Shown: positions 1-10,111, counted from the stretch's first letter. The stretch: DNA of 64,000 nt from Vibrio pacinii DSM 19139 (GCF_000711795.1 NZ_JONH01000013.1:124001-188000), one strand, 5' to 3'. Made by a program: numbers and translations. The notes: generated from the letters alone by a model not told the origin.

Positions 1-292
1 CTAACTTAACGGCGTAACCGTCTAACGCCGTTAACGTTATAGAATTAGGCACTGCAGGAAAATGCTTTGCCAACAGATCCTCGACATAAACCCCTTTCAT
101 TGCAACGTCTTGACTTCGATAGGGAGCATAAATCGTCATCTCCGTATCAGCTTGCTCTCTCAACTCAGCAACCGAGACTCGAACGATCTCATTGTTGGCC
201 ACCAGTTCAATCATCTCAGTCGCGGCGTAACCTTTAATAGAGAATAGTAATGATAATAACAACAATATAGCGCGAGGGGCGAATTTACTCAT
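1..292 (-). CDS. Secreted molybdopterin-oxidoreductase-like protein, N-terminal part (cut by window edge)
   Basis: This is the first 97 codons of a minus-strand gene that runs off the left edge. The start codon at 292 opens a protein with a basic N-terminus and a hydrophobic stretch ending in KGYA, a typical signal peptide of about 23 residues. The mature part (ATEMIELVANNEIVRVS, then a GVYVEDLL stretch and a TLTALDGYAV stretch) resembles small periplasmic proteins with a sulfite-oxidase/molybdopterin-binding-like fold. The ribosome binding site is weak. The gene lies downstream of aceA but a strong terminator at 439-468 separates them, so it has its own promoter. The family call is an inference from these short stretches; secretion is better supported. 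Confidence 0.5.
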   Translation of the reverse strand, partial: MSKFAPRAILLLLSLLFSIKGYAATEMIELVANNEIVRVSVAELREQADTEMTIYAPYRSQDVAMKGVYVEDLLAKHFPAVPNSITLTALDGYAVKL

Positions 293-438
293 GTCAAGCA
301 CCGTAAGAAAACCGTGTACTAATAACAATAGTCAAATATATTCACGTTTGAAAAGTATATTGATACATTTAAATATAATGTTCATTATCAGTAGGGTAAA
401 CAGTACGAATATCAGTACTAAATGCAATAAGCCCAAAA

Positions 439-468
439 TAAAAAAAGAGCGGCCTGCACCGCTCAAAA
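439..468 (-). terminator. Intrinsic terminator after aceA
   Basis: GAGCGG (447-452) pairs with CCGCTC (459-464) around a 6-base loop. On the minus strand the hairpin is followed by seven T residues. It lies about 95 bases past the aceA stop codon. Confidence 0.85.
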
Positions 469-562
469 GCATGTCAACGTTTATGCCTAAACAGAATACC
501 AATAGCCAATCACTTGTCAGTTTTAGTCCAACAATGACAAGTGATGGCTAAGCGGCAAGGGA

Positions 563-1876
563 TTAAAATTGGTCTTCTTCGGTTGACCCAGTCAATGCCG
601 TCACTGATGAGTTACCACCTTGAATGGTGTTGGTCATCTTATCGAAGTAACCTGTGCCCACTTCTTGTTGGTGAGCAACGAAGGTGTAGCCTTTCTCCGC
701 CGCTTGGAACTCAGGGCGCTGAACTTTCTCAACATAGTGACGCATTCCTTCTCCTTGCGCGTAATCATGCGCAAGTTCGAACATGTTGAACCACATATTG
801 TGAATACCCGCCAACGTAATGAACTGGTACTTGTAGCCCATGTCCGATAGCTCTTGTTGGAACTTAGCAATGGTGTCTGCATCAAGGTTCTTCTCCCAGT
901 TGAATGAAGGAGAACAGTTGTAAGCCAGCAGTTGATCTGGGTATTCAGCGTGGATTGCCTCAGCGAACTGACGAGCTTCTTCTAGACAAGGCGTTGCCGT
1001 TTCACACCAGATAAGGTCTGCATATGGCGCGTAAGCAAGACCACGAGAAATCGCTTGGTCGATACCAGCACGTACGCGGTAGAAACCCTCTTGAGTGCGC
1101 TCACCCACAATAAAGTCAGCATCGTAAGAGTCGCAATCAGACGTGATAAGATCCGCTGCGTTAGCATCTGTACGCGCAATCACTAAGGTTGTAGTACCAG
1201 CGACATCTGCCGCCAGACGCGCTGCAACAAGCTTTTGCACCGCTTCTTGAGTTGGAACCAATACCTTACCACCCATGTGACCACACTTTTTCACTGACGC
1301 GAGTTGGTCTTCGAAGTGCACACCGGCAGCACCGGCATCAATCATCGACTTCATCAGCTCATAAGCGTTAAGTACCCCGCCAAAGCCCGCTTCAGCGTCC
1401 GCTACGATAGGTAGGAAGTAGTCAATCGCGCCTTCATCCGCTGGAGACTTACCACCAGACCACTGAATTTGGTCTGCGCGACGGAACGAGTTGTTGATGC
1501 GTTTTACTACCGAAGGAACCGAATCCACTGGGTATAGTGATTGGTCTGGGTACATGGTTGATGCAGTGTTGTTATCTGCCGCTACCTGCCAGCCTGAAAG
1601 GTAAATCGCTTCGATACCCGCTTTAGCTTGCTGCACTGCTTGACCACCAGTTAGTGCGCCCAGACAGTTTACGTAACCTTTCTTAGCATCACCGTTGACC
1701 AGTGACCATAGTTTGTCAGCACCACGCTGAGCGATGGTATTTGCAGGTACCATTGAGCCACGTAGTTCAACAACCTCTTCCGCAGAGTAAGGACGTTTTA
1801 CATTTTTCCAGCGTGGATTGGTTGCCCAATCTTTTTCTAGAGCTTCAATTTGTTGGCGGCGAGTTAAGTTAGTCAT
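563..1876 (-). CDS. aceA: Isocitrate lyase
   Basis: Cytosolic isocitrate lyase (437 residues, usual length about 435) splits isocitrate to glyoxylate and succinate, the first step of the glyoxylate shunt. The catalytic motif KKCGHMGGK is present with the active-site cysteine at residue 198. An upstream FGG segment near residue 165 and HFEDQ near 187-191 belong to the metal- and substrate-binding core. The start at 1876 has AGAGGG a few bases upstream. It sits 123 bases after aceB on the same strand, so the two are probably one operon for growth on acetate or fatty acids. No aceK is adjacent. Highly confident. Confidence 0.97.
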   Translation of the reverse strand: MTNLTRRQQIEALEKDWATNPRWKNVKRPYSAEEVVELRGSMVPANTIAQRGADKLWSLVNGDAKKGYVNCLGALTGGQAVQQAKAGIEAIYLSGWQVAADNNTASTMYPDQSLYPVDSVPSVVKRINNSFRRADQIQWSGGKSPADEGAIDYFLPIVADAEAGFGGVLNAYELMKSMIDAGAAGVHFEDQLASVKKCGHMGGKVLVPTQEAVQKLVAARLAADVAGTTTLVIARTDANAADLITSDCDSYDADFIVGERTQEGFYRVRAGIDQAISRGLAYAPYADLIWCETATPCLEEARQFAEAIHAEYPDQLLAYNCSPSFNWEKNLDADTIAKFQQELSDMGYKYQFITLAGIHNMWFNMFELAHDYAQGEGMRHYVEKVQRPEFQAAEKGYTFVAHQQEVGTGYFDKMTNTIQGGNSSVTALTGSTEEDQF

Positions 1877-1999
1877 CGGTCTATCCCTCTGTTGATGAGC
1901 GCTTTTGTGGTCGGCGCTTTGTTTTTATTGCCTTTGGCAGTACTTCCTTCTCTGCCATTGAGCATTCACGTTATTGTCAGGTTGTTGAGTTATTATCTG

Positions 2000-3643
2000 T
2001 TAGTCGAGGTAGTCATAACCTGGAATGGTTAAGAAGTTACTCAGTTCATCACTAGTGGTCAGCTTGGCCATCAACTCGGCCGCTTCAGCAAAGCGTCCCG
2101 TTTGATAGCGCGCCACGCCGACCTCTTGTTTCACCACCTCGATCTCTTCGGCAAGGTACTGTTCAAACAGCGCATTGGTCACGATTTGACCGTTATCGAG
2201 CGCCTTGCCATGTTGAATCCATTGCCAGATAGAAGCGCGAGAGATTTCGGCTGTCGCGGCATCTTCCATCAGGCCGTAAATCGGCACACAGCCATTACCC
2301 GAGATCCAAGCTTCGATGTATTGCAGCGCCACGCGAATGTTATGACGCATTCCTTGTTCGGTAATCGCTCCATCACACGGGGCAAGTAGGTCTGCCGCTG
2401 TAATGGGTGCATCTTGCTCACGTGAAACATTTAATTGATTGGTGCGCTCGCCTAATGCCTGATCAAATACCGCCATTGCAGTATCGGCAAGCCCGGGGTG
2501 CGCAACCCAAGTGCCATCATGGCCATTGCTCGCTTCAAGTGATTTGTCGTTATAAACCTTGTCGAGCACTTGCTGATTGGTCTGCGGGTCTTTGGCTGGG
2601 ATAAAGGCGGCCATCCCTCCCATCGCGAAAGCGCCACGCTGGTGACAAGTGCGAATAAGCAAACGCGAGTAAGCATTCAAAAATGGTTTGTCCATCGTCA
2701 CTACCTGACGATCTGGCAGTACTCGTTCTGGGTGTTTTTTCAATGTTTTGATGTAGCTGAAGATATAGTCCCAACGACCGCAATTGAGGCCAACAATATG
2801 CTCTTTGAGTGAAAAAAGAATTTCATCCATCTCAAATACTGCGGGCAGAGTTTCAATCAGAACCGTGGCTTTAATCGTACCAGTATCGAGGCCGAAGTAA
2901 TCTTCAGTAAAATGGAACACATCACTCCACCACTGCGCTTCTGTATAGGATTGAAGTTTCGGGATGTAGAAATAAGGGCCACTGCCTTTATTAAGTAACG
3001 TGGTGTAGTTGTTATAAAAATAAAGCGCAAAATCAAACAGAGCTCCCGGGATAATCTCTCCGTTAAATGTGACGTGCTTTTCTTTTAAGTGCAGGCCACG
3101 AACACGGCAGACAAGCACCGCAGGATCATCCTTCAACTCATATTGCTTACCGTTTGCTGGATTGGTGTAACTGATTTGCCCTTTTACCGCATCACGCAGA
3201 TTTATCTGACCATCTAATACTTTGTCCCAAGCCGGTGACATTGAGTCTTCGAAATCAGCCATAAAGACTTTTACATTAGCGTTTAAGGCGTTAATCACCA
3301 TTTTACGATCGGTAGGACCAGTAATTTCGACACGACGATCCTGAAGATCGTTAGGGATGCCTTGAATTTTCCAACTGCCTTCTCTGATATCTCGCGTATC
3401 TTCAAGAAAGTCAGGCAATTCACCAGCATCAATGCGCGCTTGCTTTTCTTCTCGCGCCGCAAGTAGTTGCTCTATACGACCCGAAAACTTACTGCACAAC
3501 AGAGATAAAAAGGTTTGGGCTTCAACAGGGAAAATCGTTTGATGTTGTGGCAAAAGAGAGCCCGTAACATCAAGTACGCCTTCGGTATGAAAACTTTCGT
3601 GGTCTTGTGTTGTTTTTTCTCTATCAGGCGTGTTGGCAAGCAT
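2000..3643 (-). CDS. aceB: Malate synthase A
   Basis: Malate synthase condenses glyoxylate with acetyl-CoA to malate, completing the glyoxylate bypass with AceA. The family signature is visible (KEHIVGLNCGRWDYIFS), together with an ADFEDS segment carrying acidic residues expected near the metal site. I chose the ATG at 3643 (547 residues) because AAGGA lies 8-10 bases upstream. A longer reading frame reaches 3676, but its extra 11 residues would translate through the ribosome binding site. The gene leads an aceBA operon whose 620-base upstream region is rich in palindromes. Confidence 0.95.
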   Translation of the reverse strand: MLANTPDREKTTQDHESFHTEGVLDVTGSLLPQHQTIFPVEAQTFLSLLCSKFSGRIEQLLAAREEKQARIDAGELPDFLEDTRDIREGSWKIQGIPNDLQDRRVEITGPTDRKMVINALNANVKVFMADFEDSMSPAWDKVLDGQINLRDAVKGQISYTNPANGKQYELKDDPAVLVCRVRGLHLKEKHVTFNGEIIPGALFDFALYFYNNYTTLLNKGSGPYFYIPKLQSYTEAQWWSDVFHFTEDYFGLDTGTIKATVLIETLPAVFEMDEILFSLKEHIVGLNCGRWDYIFSYIKTLKKHPERVLPDRQVVTMDKPFLNAYSRLLIRTCHQRGAFAMGGMAAFIPAKDPQTNQQVLDKVYNDKSLEASNGHDGTWVAHPGLADTAMAVFDQALGERTNQLNVSREQDAPITAADLLAPCDGAITEQGMRHNIRVALQYIEAWISGNGCVPIYGLMEDAATAEISRASIWQWIQHGKALDNGQIVTNALFEQYLAEEIEVVKQEVGVARYQTGRFAEAAELMAKLTTSDELSNFLTIPGYDYLD

Positions 3644-4098
3644 AATTTCATCCTTAACTATCCGTAATGGGTACAACAGCGACTTTGGACGTTAACCCAG
3701 TTACATTTGTAACTATAAAACAACAATCAAACATCCTTACTGACTGCAATTCGTTTTCGTTTTCCGTTTCGTTGGCTGTTAGATTGACTGAGCTGAACGT
3801 GCTTTACAATCTAGACATAAGTCTTACTAAACCTGCATTTAAACTATACCAACATACGTTAGAGTAAAAGTACTAAAGTAAACAAAACGTTAAATTCGAA
3901 GTTTTATTCCGTGGCGGTTAAGTACTTGATTTGGATCACCAAAACGTAACTAGTTACGTAATTTAATTACAGTAAAATTAGGACTGTAAAAACGTTTCAA
4001 ACGCACGTTTAACTTTTAATAAAACCAGACAAGGCTCAGTGTGGTTGGTCGAAGCGAGGGTTAGTCTATGGGGTATCAAACAGTAGGAAAAATGAGTG

Positions 4099-4171
4099 TT
4101 GTAAAATTCACACTGTGAAATTTCACAATTTAATGAAAGCTTCATTAAGATTTGTTTGTAAAATTTTACAA
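4099..4171. promoter_or_regulatory. Cluster of inverted repeats, probable operators
   Basis: Four elements lie within 73 bases: TTGTAAAATTCACA (4099-4112), the perfect palindrome TGTGAAATTTCACA (4114-4127), TTAATGAA-AGC-TTCATTAA (4130-4148) and the perfect 16-bp palindrome TTGTAAAATTTTACAA (4156-4171). The first, second and fourth share the half-site TTGTAAAA/TTCACA, which suggests repeated binding of one dimeric regulator. I do not recognise the regulator. Confidence 0.5.
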
Positions 4172-4201
4172 GTCAAAGTTTACCAGCAGCATAAAATGCT
4201 A

Positions 4202-4234
4202 AAAAGCACACTAAAACCAGTGTGCTTTTATAAG
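4202..4234. terminator. Bidirectional intrinsic terminator after oxyR
   Basis: A perfect 11-bp stem, AAAAGCACACT (4202-4212) with AGTGTGCTTTT (4219-4229), has a 6-base loop. A and T tracts on both sides allow termination on either strand. On the minus strand it ends oxyR; on the plus strand it would end any transcript arising from the palindrome region. Confidence 0.85.
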
Positions 4235-4265
4235 AGAAAACCGCGAGTAGCACTAAGACTTATCG

Positions 4266-5171
4266 CTAAAGTAACTCTGACACCACATCAGCTAAGTGAT
4301 TAAACGTATTCACTCGCGATGAACTTGGTCGCCAAACCAAGCCAATATGGCGATGAGCTTGCTGCCCTGGGGCATCAATAACCACCAAGTTTTGTTTCTC
4401 AATTAAACCATGATTAATCGCCATCTGAGGAATAAACGTGGTCCCCATCCCATTCGCAACCATCTGAACCAACGTGTGTAGACTTGTGGCAGAGAATGGA
4501 TTGATCTTCTCTTTATCGGTTAACTGGCAGGCTGATACCGCATGCTCGGTTAAACAGTGCTCTTTTTCGAGTAAGAACACGAATTCATTCGGCAGATCGG
4601 CGTACTTAATCGGAGTACGAATGGCATCCGCTTGATTCTGGCTGATGATCATGCGAAACGGATCACTACCAACAATACGGCTATCCATACCGTGAATGTC
4701 GACTGGCAGAGCAAGAATAAGCACGTCTAACTCTCCATGACGCAGTGCATCAAGCAAGTTTGTCGTGGTGTCCTCTCTTAGTAACAGATTTAATTGGGGG
4801 AAGCGCTGATTGACAACCTGAACTAACTCACACAATAAGAAAGGTGCAATAGTTGGAATACAACCGACTCGCAACTGCCCTTCCATCTCATCGCCCTGAC
4901 ACAAACGACCAAGCTCGACTAAATCTTGCCCTTTCGCCAGCAGCTCTCGGCCTTGTTGAACGACCTGTTCGCCAGCATGAGTGAAAACCAGTGGACTTTT
5001 CTTGTCTTTCTTTTCATATAAAGGGCAACCAATCAACTCTTCAAGGTTCTGTATCCCTTTACTTAAGGTCGACTGGCTAACAAAGCATTTGTCAGCGGCA
5101 TCGCCAAAATGGCGGGTTTCATGGAGAGTAACCAAGTAATGTAACTGTTTGAGGCTAGGCCACTTATTCAT
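4266..5171 (-). CDS. oxyR: OxyR-family peroxide sensor (OxyR2 type)
   Basis: LysR-type regulator of 301 residues with an N-terminal winged helix (residues 5-60) and a peroxide-sensing domain. The two redox cysteines of OxyR are present at C206 and C215 in HCLTEHAVSAC, with the nine-residue spacing of E. coli C199/C208. The residue two before the first cysteine is glutamate (E204), where E. coli OxyR has glycine. From memory, this glutamate distinguishes the hypersensitive Vibrio vulnificus OxyR2 from OxyR1. The gene is divergent from the peroxiredoxin gene at 5371, the usual arrangement for a regulator and its target. It most likely activates that gene at low peroxide. Confidence 0.9.
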   Translation of the reverse strand: MNKWPSLKQLHYLVTLHETRHFGDAADKCFVSQSTLSKGIQNLEELIGCPLYEKKDKKSPLVFTHAGEQVVQQGRELLAKGQDLVELGRLCQGDEMEGQLRVGCIPTIAPFLLCELVQVVNQRFPQLNLLLREDTTTNLLDALRHGELDVLILALPVDIHGMDSRIVGSDPFRMIISQNQADAIRTPIKYADLPNEFVFLLEKEHCLTEHAVSACQLTDKEKINPFSATSLHTLVQMVANGMGTTFIPQMAINHGLIEKQNLVVIDAPGQQAHRHIGLVWRPSSSRVNTFNHLADVVSELL

Positions 5172-5370
5172 AGAAGTATCGATTAATTATAGTGAGATAT
5201 TGACCAAGTTAATAAAACACGACTTATCGCTTTTCTCGATTAACTTAATCTATTTAATTCGCTTTTTTACATACTACAATGTGTACTATAGTTTGTCGCG
5301 TACAAACACGGACCGAACCAACGCCTAATAGGCGGGTTTGGAACAAACCATATATTTTAGGAGCAAGAAA

Positions 5371-5982
5371 ATGGTACTAGTAGGTCGTCAAGCCCCAGAT
5401 TTTACTGCTGCAGCTGTTCTAGGTAACGGTGAAATCGTTGATAGCTTCAACTTTGCAGAGTTCACTAAAGGTAAGAAAGCGGTTGTTTTCTTCTACCCAC
5501 TAGATTTCACGTTCGTTTGCCCATCTGAGCTAATCGCATTCGACAACCGTTTCGAAGATTTCAAAGCGAAAGGCGTTGAGGTTATCGGTGTTTCTATCGA
5601 TTCTCAGTTCTCACACAACGCATGGCGTAACACTGCTATCGAAGATGGCGGTATCGGTCAAGTTAAGTACCCACTAATCGCTGACGTTAAGCACGAAATT
5701 TGTAAAGCATACGACGTTGAGCACCCAGAAGCAGGTGTTGCTTTCCGTGGTTCTTTCCTTATCGACGAAGACGGTCTAGTACGTCACCAAGTGGTTAACG
5801 ATCTACCACTAGGTCGTAACATTGACGAAATGCTACGTATGGTTGACGCACTAAACTTCCACCAGAAGCATGGTGAAGTTTGTCCAGCACAGTGGGAAGA
5901 AGGTAAAGCAGGTATGGACGCATCACCAAAAGGTGTTGCAGCGTTCCTATCTGAGCACTCACAAGACCTAGGCAAAAAGTAA
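5371..5982 (+). CDS. prxA: Typical 2-Cys peroxiredoxin (AhpC/Prx1 family)
   Basis: This 203-residue enzyme reduces hydrogen peroxide and organic peroxides. The peroxidatic cysteine is C50 in FTFVCPSE and the resolving cysteine is C171 in GEVCPAQW, so it is a typical 2-Cys peroxiredoxin. The start at 5371 has AGGAG seven bases upstream; a longer frame from 5338 lacks support. The codons are strongly biased toward those of highly expressed genes. No ahpF reductase is adjacent, so electrons probably come from thioredoxin or a distant AhpF. The gene is divergent from oxyR and followed by a strong terminator, so it is a single-gene unit probably activated by OxyR. Confidence 0.95.
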   Translation: MVLVGRQAPDFTAAAVLGNGEIVDSFNFAEFTKGKKAVVFFYPLDFTFVCPSELIAFDNRFEDFKAKGVEVIGVSIDSQFSHNAWRNTAIEDGGIGQVKYPLIADVKHEICKAYDVEHPEAGVAFRGSFLIDEDGLVRHQVVNDLPLGRNIDEMLRMVDALNFHQKHGEVCPAQWEEGKAGMDASPKGVAAFLSEHSQDLGKK

Positions 5983-6088
5983 TTGCCTGACTCATACCCA
6001 AGCTCAACGGGTATGAATGGTTGGTAAATATAAAGCTACTATAAGCGCAAAAAGCGCAGCGCCAATCAGTGATAAGTAAAGTCGAGAT

Positions 6089-6124
6089 AAAGAGCCCAAA
6101 GTAATCCTTTGGGCTCTTTTTTTA
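6089..6124 (+). terminator. Intrinsic terminator after the peroxiredoxin gene
   Basis: A 13-bp perfect stem, AAAGAGCCCAAAG with CTTTGGGCTCTTT, has a 5-base loop and runs into a T tract. A smaller inverted repeat (CATACCC/GGGTATG, 5993-6015) lies between it and the stop codon. Confidence 0.92.
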
Positions 6125-6404
6125 TTGCTCGACATTGATGACGCACTGCTGCACTCTCGCACAGATGATAAGCAAAGTTCGAGGGCATCATTCCTTGCAG
6201 GCTCAAGATCAGACAAACAACGATTATTTGACAAACAATATAGTTAAAAAGACAAAGTGTCGCTAAAGAGACAATGCGTATCGGCTTACAGACTTTATCG
6301 TCGTACGCTCTTTAAAGTCTTACGGGCTGTTATTATGATGACGCTAACTTAATTTAAGACAGAGCAAGCAGGCTCTCTCAGCAAACATAACATGGAGATT
6401 TAAC

Positions 6405-7436
6405 ATGGCTTACTTTTCTCTCGCCTTTGGTAGCGCGACCAAAAATCGCGATGAAAAAATCATCGAAGCATTTTTTCCAAACCCAGTCCTTAACCCAACG
6501 GATGCTCTTGTTGACGCGGTAGCAAAAATTTCGGGTTACGAGCAAGGCAACCAAGCTATCGAGATCTCAGCAGCACAAAGTGCAGAGCTAGCAACAGCAT
6601 TCGAAGCAAATGGCGATGCAGCCAACGCCTCTTTCGCAGCAAAAGCCGCGCAATCTGCGCAGCCACTGGTACTTGTTGTTCTGGCAACAGATGAAAAACC
6701 AGCTTCGGTTGCAGAAGGCTTCCTTAAACTGCAACTTATCTCGAATCGACTTGTGAAGCCACACGGCACGGTACTTGATGGTATCTTCGGTCTACTGCAC
6801 AACATCGCATGGACTAACGAAGGCCCAATCGACCTGCCTGAACTTGCTGAACGCCAAATCGAAGCGCGTCTTGCAGGTCGTACTTTAAGCGTCGATTGTG
6901 TGGATAAGTTCCCGAAAATGGTCGATTACGTAGTCCCAGCAGGGATCCGTATTGCTGATACCTCACGCGTACGTCTTGGCGCACACGTTGGTGAAGGCAC
7001 CACTGTAATGCATGAAGGCTTCATCAACTTCAACGCCGGCACCACGGGTGTGAGCATGGTTGAAGGTCGAATTTCTGCTGGCGTGGTGGTTGGTAATGGT
7101 TCTGACATCGGTGGTGGCGCTTCTATCATGGGCACCCTATCTGGTGGCGGCACTGTTGTTGTCTCTATCGGTGAGAACTCTCTGCTAGGTGCGAACGCAG
7201 GCCTAGGCTTCCCGCTTGGTGACCGCTGTACCGTTGAGTCAGGCCTTTACGTCACCGCTGGTGCTAAAGTTCTAATGCTCGACTCATCAGGTAACGAAGT
7301 CGAAGTGGTTAAAGCTCGTGATCTTGCTGGCGTTTCTGACCTACTATTCCGTCGTAACTCAGTGACTGGCCAAATTGAATGTTTAGCCAACAAGACCGCG
7401 GTTGAGCTGAACAGCGAGTTACACAGCAATAACTAA
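6405..7436 (+). CDS. dapD: Tetrahydrodipicolinate N-succinyltransferase
   Basis: DapD transfers succinyl from succinyl-CoA to tetrahydrodipicolinate in the lysine and diaminopimelate pathway. At 343 residues it is the long gamma-proteobacterial form (vibrio and pseudomonad type) rather than the 274-residue E. coli form. The C-terminal half shows hexapeptide-repeat left-handed beta-helix sequence (VRLGAHVGEGT, GGGASIMGTLSGGG, LLGANAGLGFPLGD, roughly residues 185-275). The start has GGAG upstream. It stands alone between two terminators; no other dap gene is near. Confidence 0.95.
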   Translation: MAYFSLAFGSATKNRDEKIIEAFFPNPVLNPTDALVDAVAKISGYEQGNQAIEISAAQSAELATAFEANGDAANASFAAKAAQSAQPLVLVVLATDEKPASVAEGFLKLQLISNRLVKPHGTVLDGIFGLLHNIAWTNEGPIDLPELAERQIEARLAGRTLSVDCVDKFPKMVDYVVPAGIRIADTSRVRLGAHVGEGTTVMHEGFINFNAGTTGVSMVEGRISAGVVVGNGSDIGGGASIMGTLSGGGTVVVSIGENSLLGANAGLGFPLGDRCTVESGLYVTAGAKVLMLDSSGNEVEVVKARDLAGVSDLLFRRNSVTGQIECLANKTAVELNSELHSNN

Positions 7437-7458
7437 ACACGCCTGAGAGCAAATACCC

Positions 7459-7490
7459 AGCCGAACCTAATCAGGTTCGGCTTTTTTGTT
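7459..7490 (+). terminator. Intrinsic terminator after dapD
   Basis: The stem AGCCGAACCT (7459-7468) with AGGTTCGGCT (7473-7482) encloses an AATC loop and is followed by a run of T residues. Confidence 0.9.
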
Positions 7491-7519
7491 TTTAGCTATT
7501 ACTAAAGCCACGCATATTT

Positions 7520-7717
7520 TCATAATATACGCTGCAACATTTTGACTAGCTCTGCACGTACTTCCTTGCCACCAATAACGGCCAGAAACACCAAGCCTCC
7601 AGGAATTAAAACCAACATCAGTATCGGTCTTAATACATACGAGAAGCACATTAAGCTTGGAATAAATATTAACCATTGCGTCGCTTTCACAACACCTCTT
7701 ACTAACCAATCTGACAT
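7520..7717 (-). CDS. Small membrane protein of unknown function
   Basis: A 65-residue protein with two hydrophobic segments (about residues 15-30 and 31-47), a short basic/acidic C-terminus (GGKEVRAELVKMLQ) and no recognised family. AGGA lies 8-12 bases before the ATG, which favours it over an overlapping frame in 7467-7709 that lacks membrane character. It is divergent from the TetR gene at 7813, and the palindrome at 7740-7751 lies between them. It could therefore be a target of that regulator. The function is unknown; existence as a gene is likely but not certain. Confidence 0.6.
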   Translation of the reverse strand: MSDWLVRGVVKATQWLIFIPSLMCFSYVLRPILMLVLIPGGLVFLAVIGGKEVRAELVKMLQRIL

Positions 7718-7739
7718 GTTTTTTATCCTAGACTAAAAA

Positions 7740-7751
7740 TGAGCGCGCTCA
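7740..7751. promoter_or_regulatory. Palindromic operator candidate between small membrane gene and tetR
   Basis: TGAGCGCGCTCA is a perfect 12-bp palindrome, 22 bases before the minus-strand gene and 61 bases before the TetR gene. Its position and symmetry fit a TetR-family autoregulatory site. Confidence 0.45.
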
Positions 7752-7812
7752 GTTTGTCAATAAGCAGTGACGGAGGTATTATCCACCTATTGATATTTGG
7801 GATGAGAAAAGC

Positions 7813-8346
7813 ATGAGCAAAAGAGAGCAAACTCGAGAGCGAATTTTAAGCGCAGCCTGGCATCTGTTTGAGACTCAGGGTTATCAAGAAACCTCAACTC
7901 GTCAGATCGCACGACAAGCAGGTGTTGCGGATGGCACTGTATTTAGTCACTTTGAAACGAAACTCGCGATTTTACGTGAAGGCATGCTAAGCCAACTCAC
8001 TCGCCTCTCAGAGCAATCTCGACTGGGCTTAGATAGCACTGTAAACAACCAAATCGAGCTGGGAATGCAATTTGCCAACACTTATTACCGCTACTATTTT
8101 GCCAATGTAAATCTAAGCCGCGCACTACTCAAAGAAGTCATCTGGGACATGAACTATTATCACTCTTTTAACCAAGACTTATTCGACGCCACTGACCTCT
8201 CCACCACCATTGTTAAAAAAATGCCCCTTATACTCGACTGTTATTTCATGACTTTAATCACTCATCTAAGTCATGACGAGCCTAAATTAGATGCCGCGCT
8301 TAATGATCTAGAAAGTAAGTACCGCTTATTACTCAGCGACGATTAA
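7813..8346 (+). CDS. TetR-family transcriptional regulator
   Basis: A 177-residue regulator with an N-terminal TetR helix-turn-helix (residues 6-52: RILSAAWHLFETQGY, then TSTRQIARQAGVADGTVFSHF) and a divergent C-terminal ligand-binding half. The inducer cannot be read from the sequence. The neighbours are a divergent 65-residue membrane protein and, downstream on the same strand, glpK. About 215 bases and a GlpR-like operator separate it from glpK, so it is probably not part of the glycerol operon. It likely represses itself and the divergent gene through the palindrome at 7740-7751. Confidence 0.88.
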   Translation: MSKREQTRERILSAAWHLFETQGYQETSTRQIARQAGVADGTVFSHFETKLAILREGMLSQLTRLSEQSRLGLDSTVNNQIELGMQFANTYYRYYFANVNLSRALLKEVIWDMNYYHSFNQDLFDATDLSTTIVKKMPLILDCYFMTLITHLSHDEPKLDAALNDLESKYRLLLSDD

Positions 8347-8413
8347 TCTCATCCCCAACTAGCCAGTGACAGCTCAATCAAACGATTTCGTTTAACATTT
8401 TTGTGACATTTTT

Positions 8414-8429
8414 ATGCTCGAACGCTCAT
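8414..8429. promoter_or_regulatory. GlpR-like operator before glpK
   Basis: ATGCTCGAACGCTCAT resembles the E. coli GlpR consensus half-sites (TGTTCG / CGAACA). A nearly identical element lies before glpD at 11184. A further AT-rich similar stretch follows (TGAGTGTTTTATTGTTTTCG, 8432-8451). Confidence 0.55.
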
Positions 8430-8527
8430 TTTGAGTGTTTTATTGTTTTCGTATTCGCCTGAGTATGGAGAATGTACGCCATCAGCCAATCACAATTTAT
8501 CGGCTTCCTATCGTATTAACTCGCTAA

Positions 8528-10081
<1,554 letters not shown>

Positions 10082-10111
10082 TCCTCTATTGCTCACATTT
10101 CACTTTCTGTA

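Larger units (their letters stand above)
3644..4265. promoter_or_regulatory. Long palindrome-rich region upstream of aceBA
   Basis: No convincing protein gene lies here. Near aceB there is a 7-bp inverted repeat AGTTACA-TT-TGTAACT (3699-3714) and a perfect 16-bp palindrome ACGTAACTAGTTACGT (3944-3959). A sequence resembling a Cra/FruR half-site (TGAAACGTTTTTAC on the minus strand) lies at 3986-3999. Farther out is a block of four inverted repeats (4099-4171), then a strong terminator hairpin (4202-4234). The aceB promoter must lie in this stretch. Confidence 0.6.

Noticed and set aside
4114-4127. TGTGAAATTTCACA as a CRP site
   Set aside because: The spacer between TGTGA and TCACA is four bases, not six, and two neighbouring elements share its half-site with a TTGTAAAA form. 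It fits a different regulator better.
4115-4303. Plus-strand open frame of 62 codons overlapping the operator array and terminator
   Set aside because: It has no ribosome binding site, reads through a strong terminator hairpin and overlaps the end of oxyR. The translated sequence shows no domain.
5172-5370. OxyR binding site in the oxyR/peroxiredoxin gap
   Set aside because: Partial matches to ATAG-N7-CTAT repeats exist (for example near 5226-5253) but no register fits all four boxes, so I did not list a site although one is expected.
7467-7709. 80-codon minus-strand frame overlapping the small membrane gene
   Set aside because: Another frame (7520-7717) has a better ribosome binding site and a coherent membrane-protein composition. 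This one runs into the dapD terminator.
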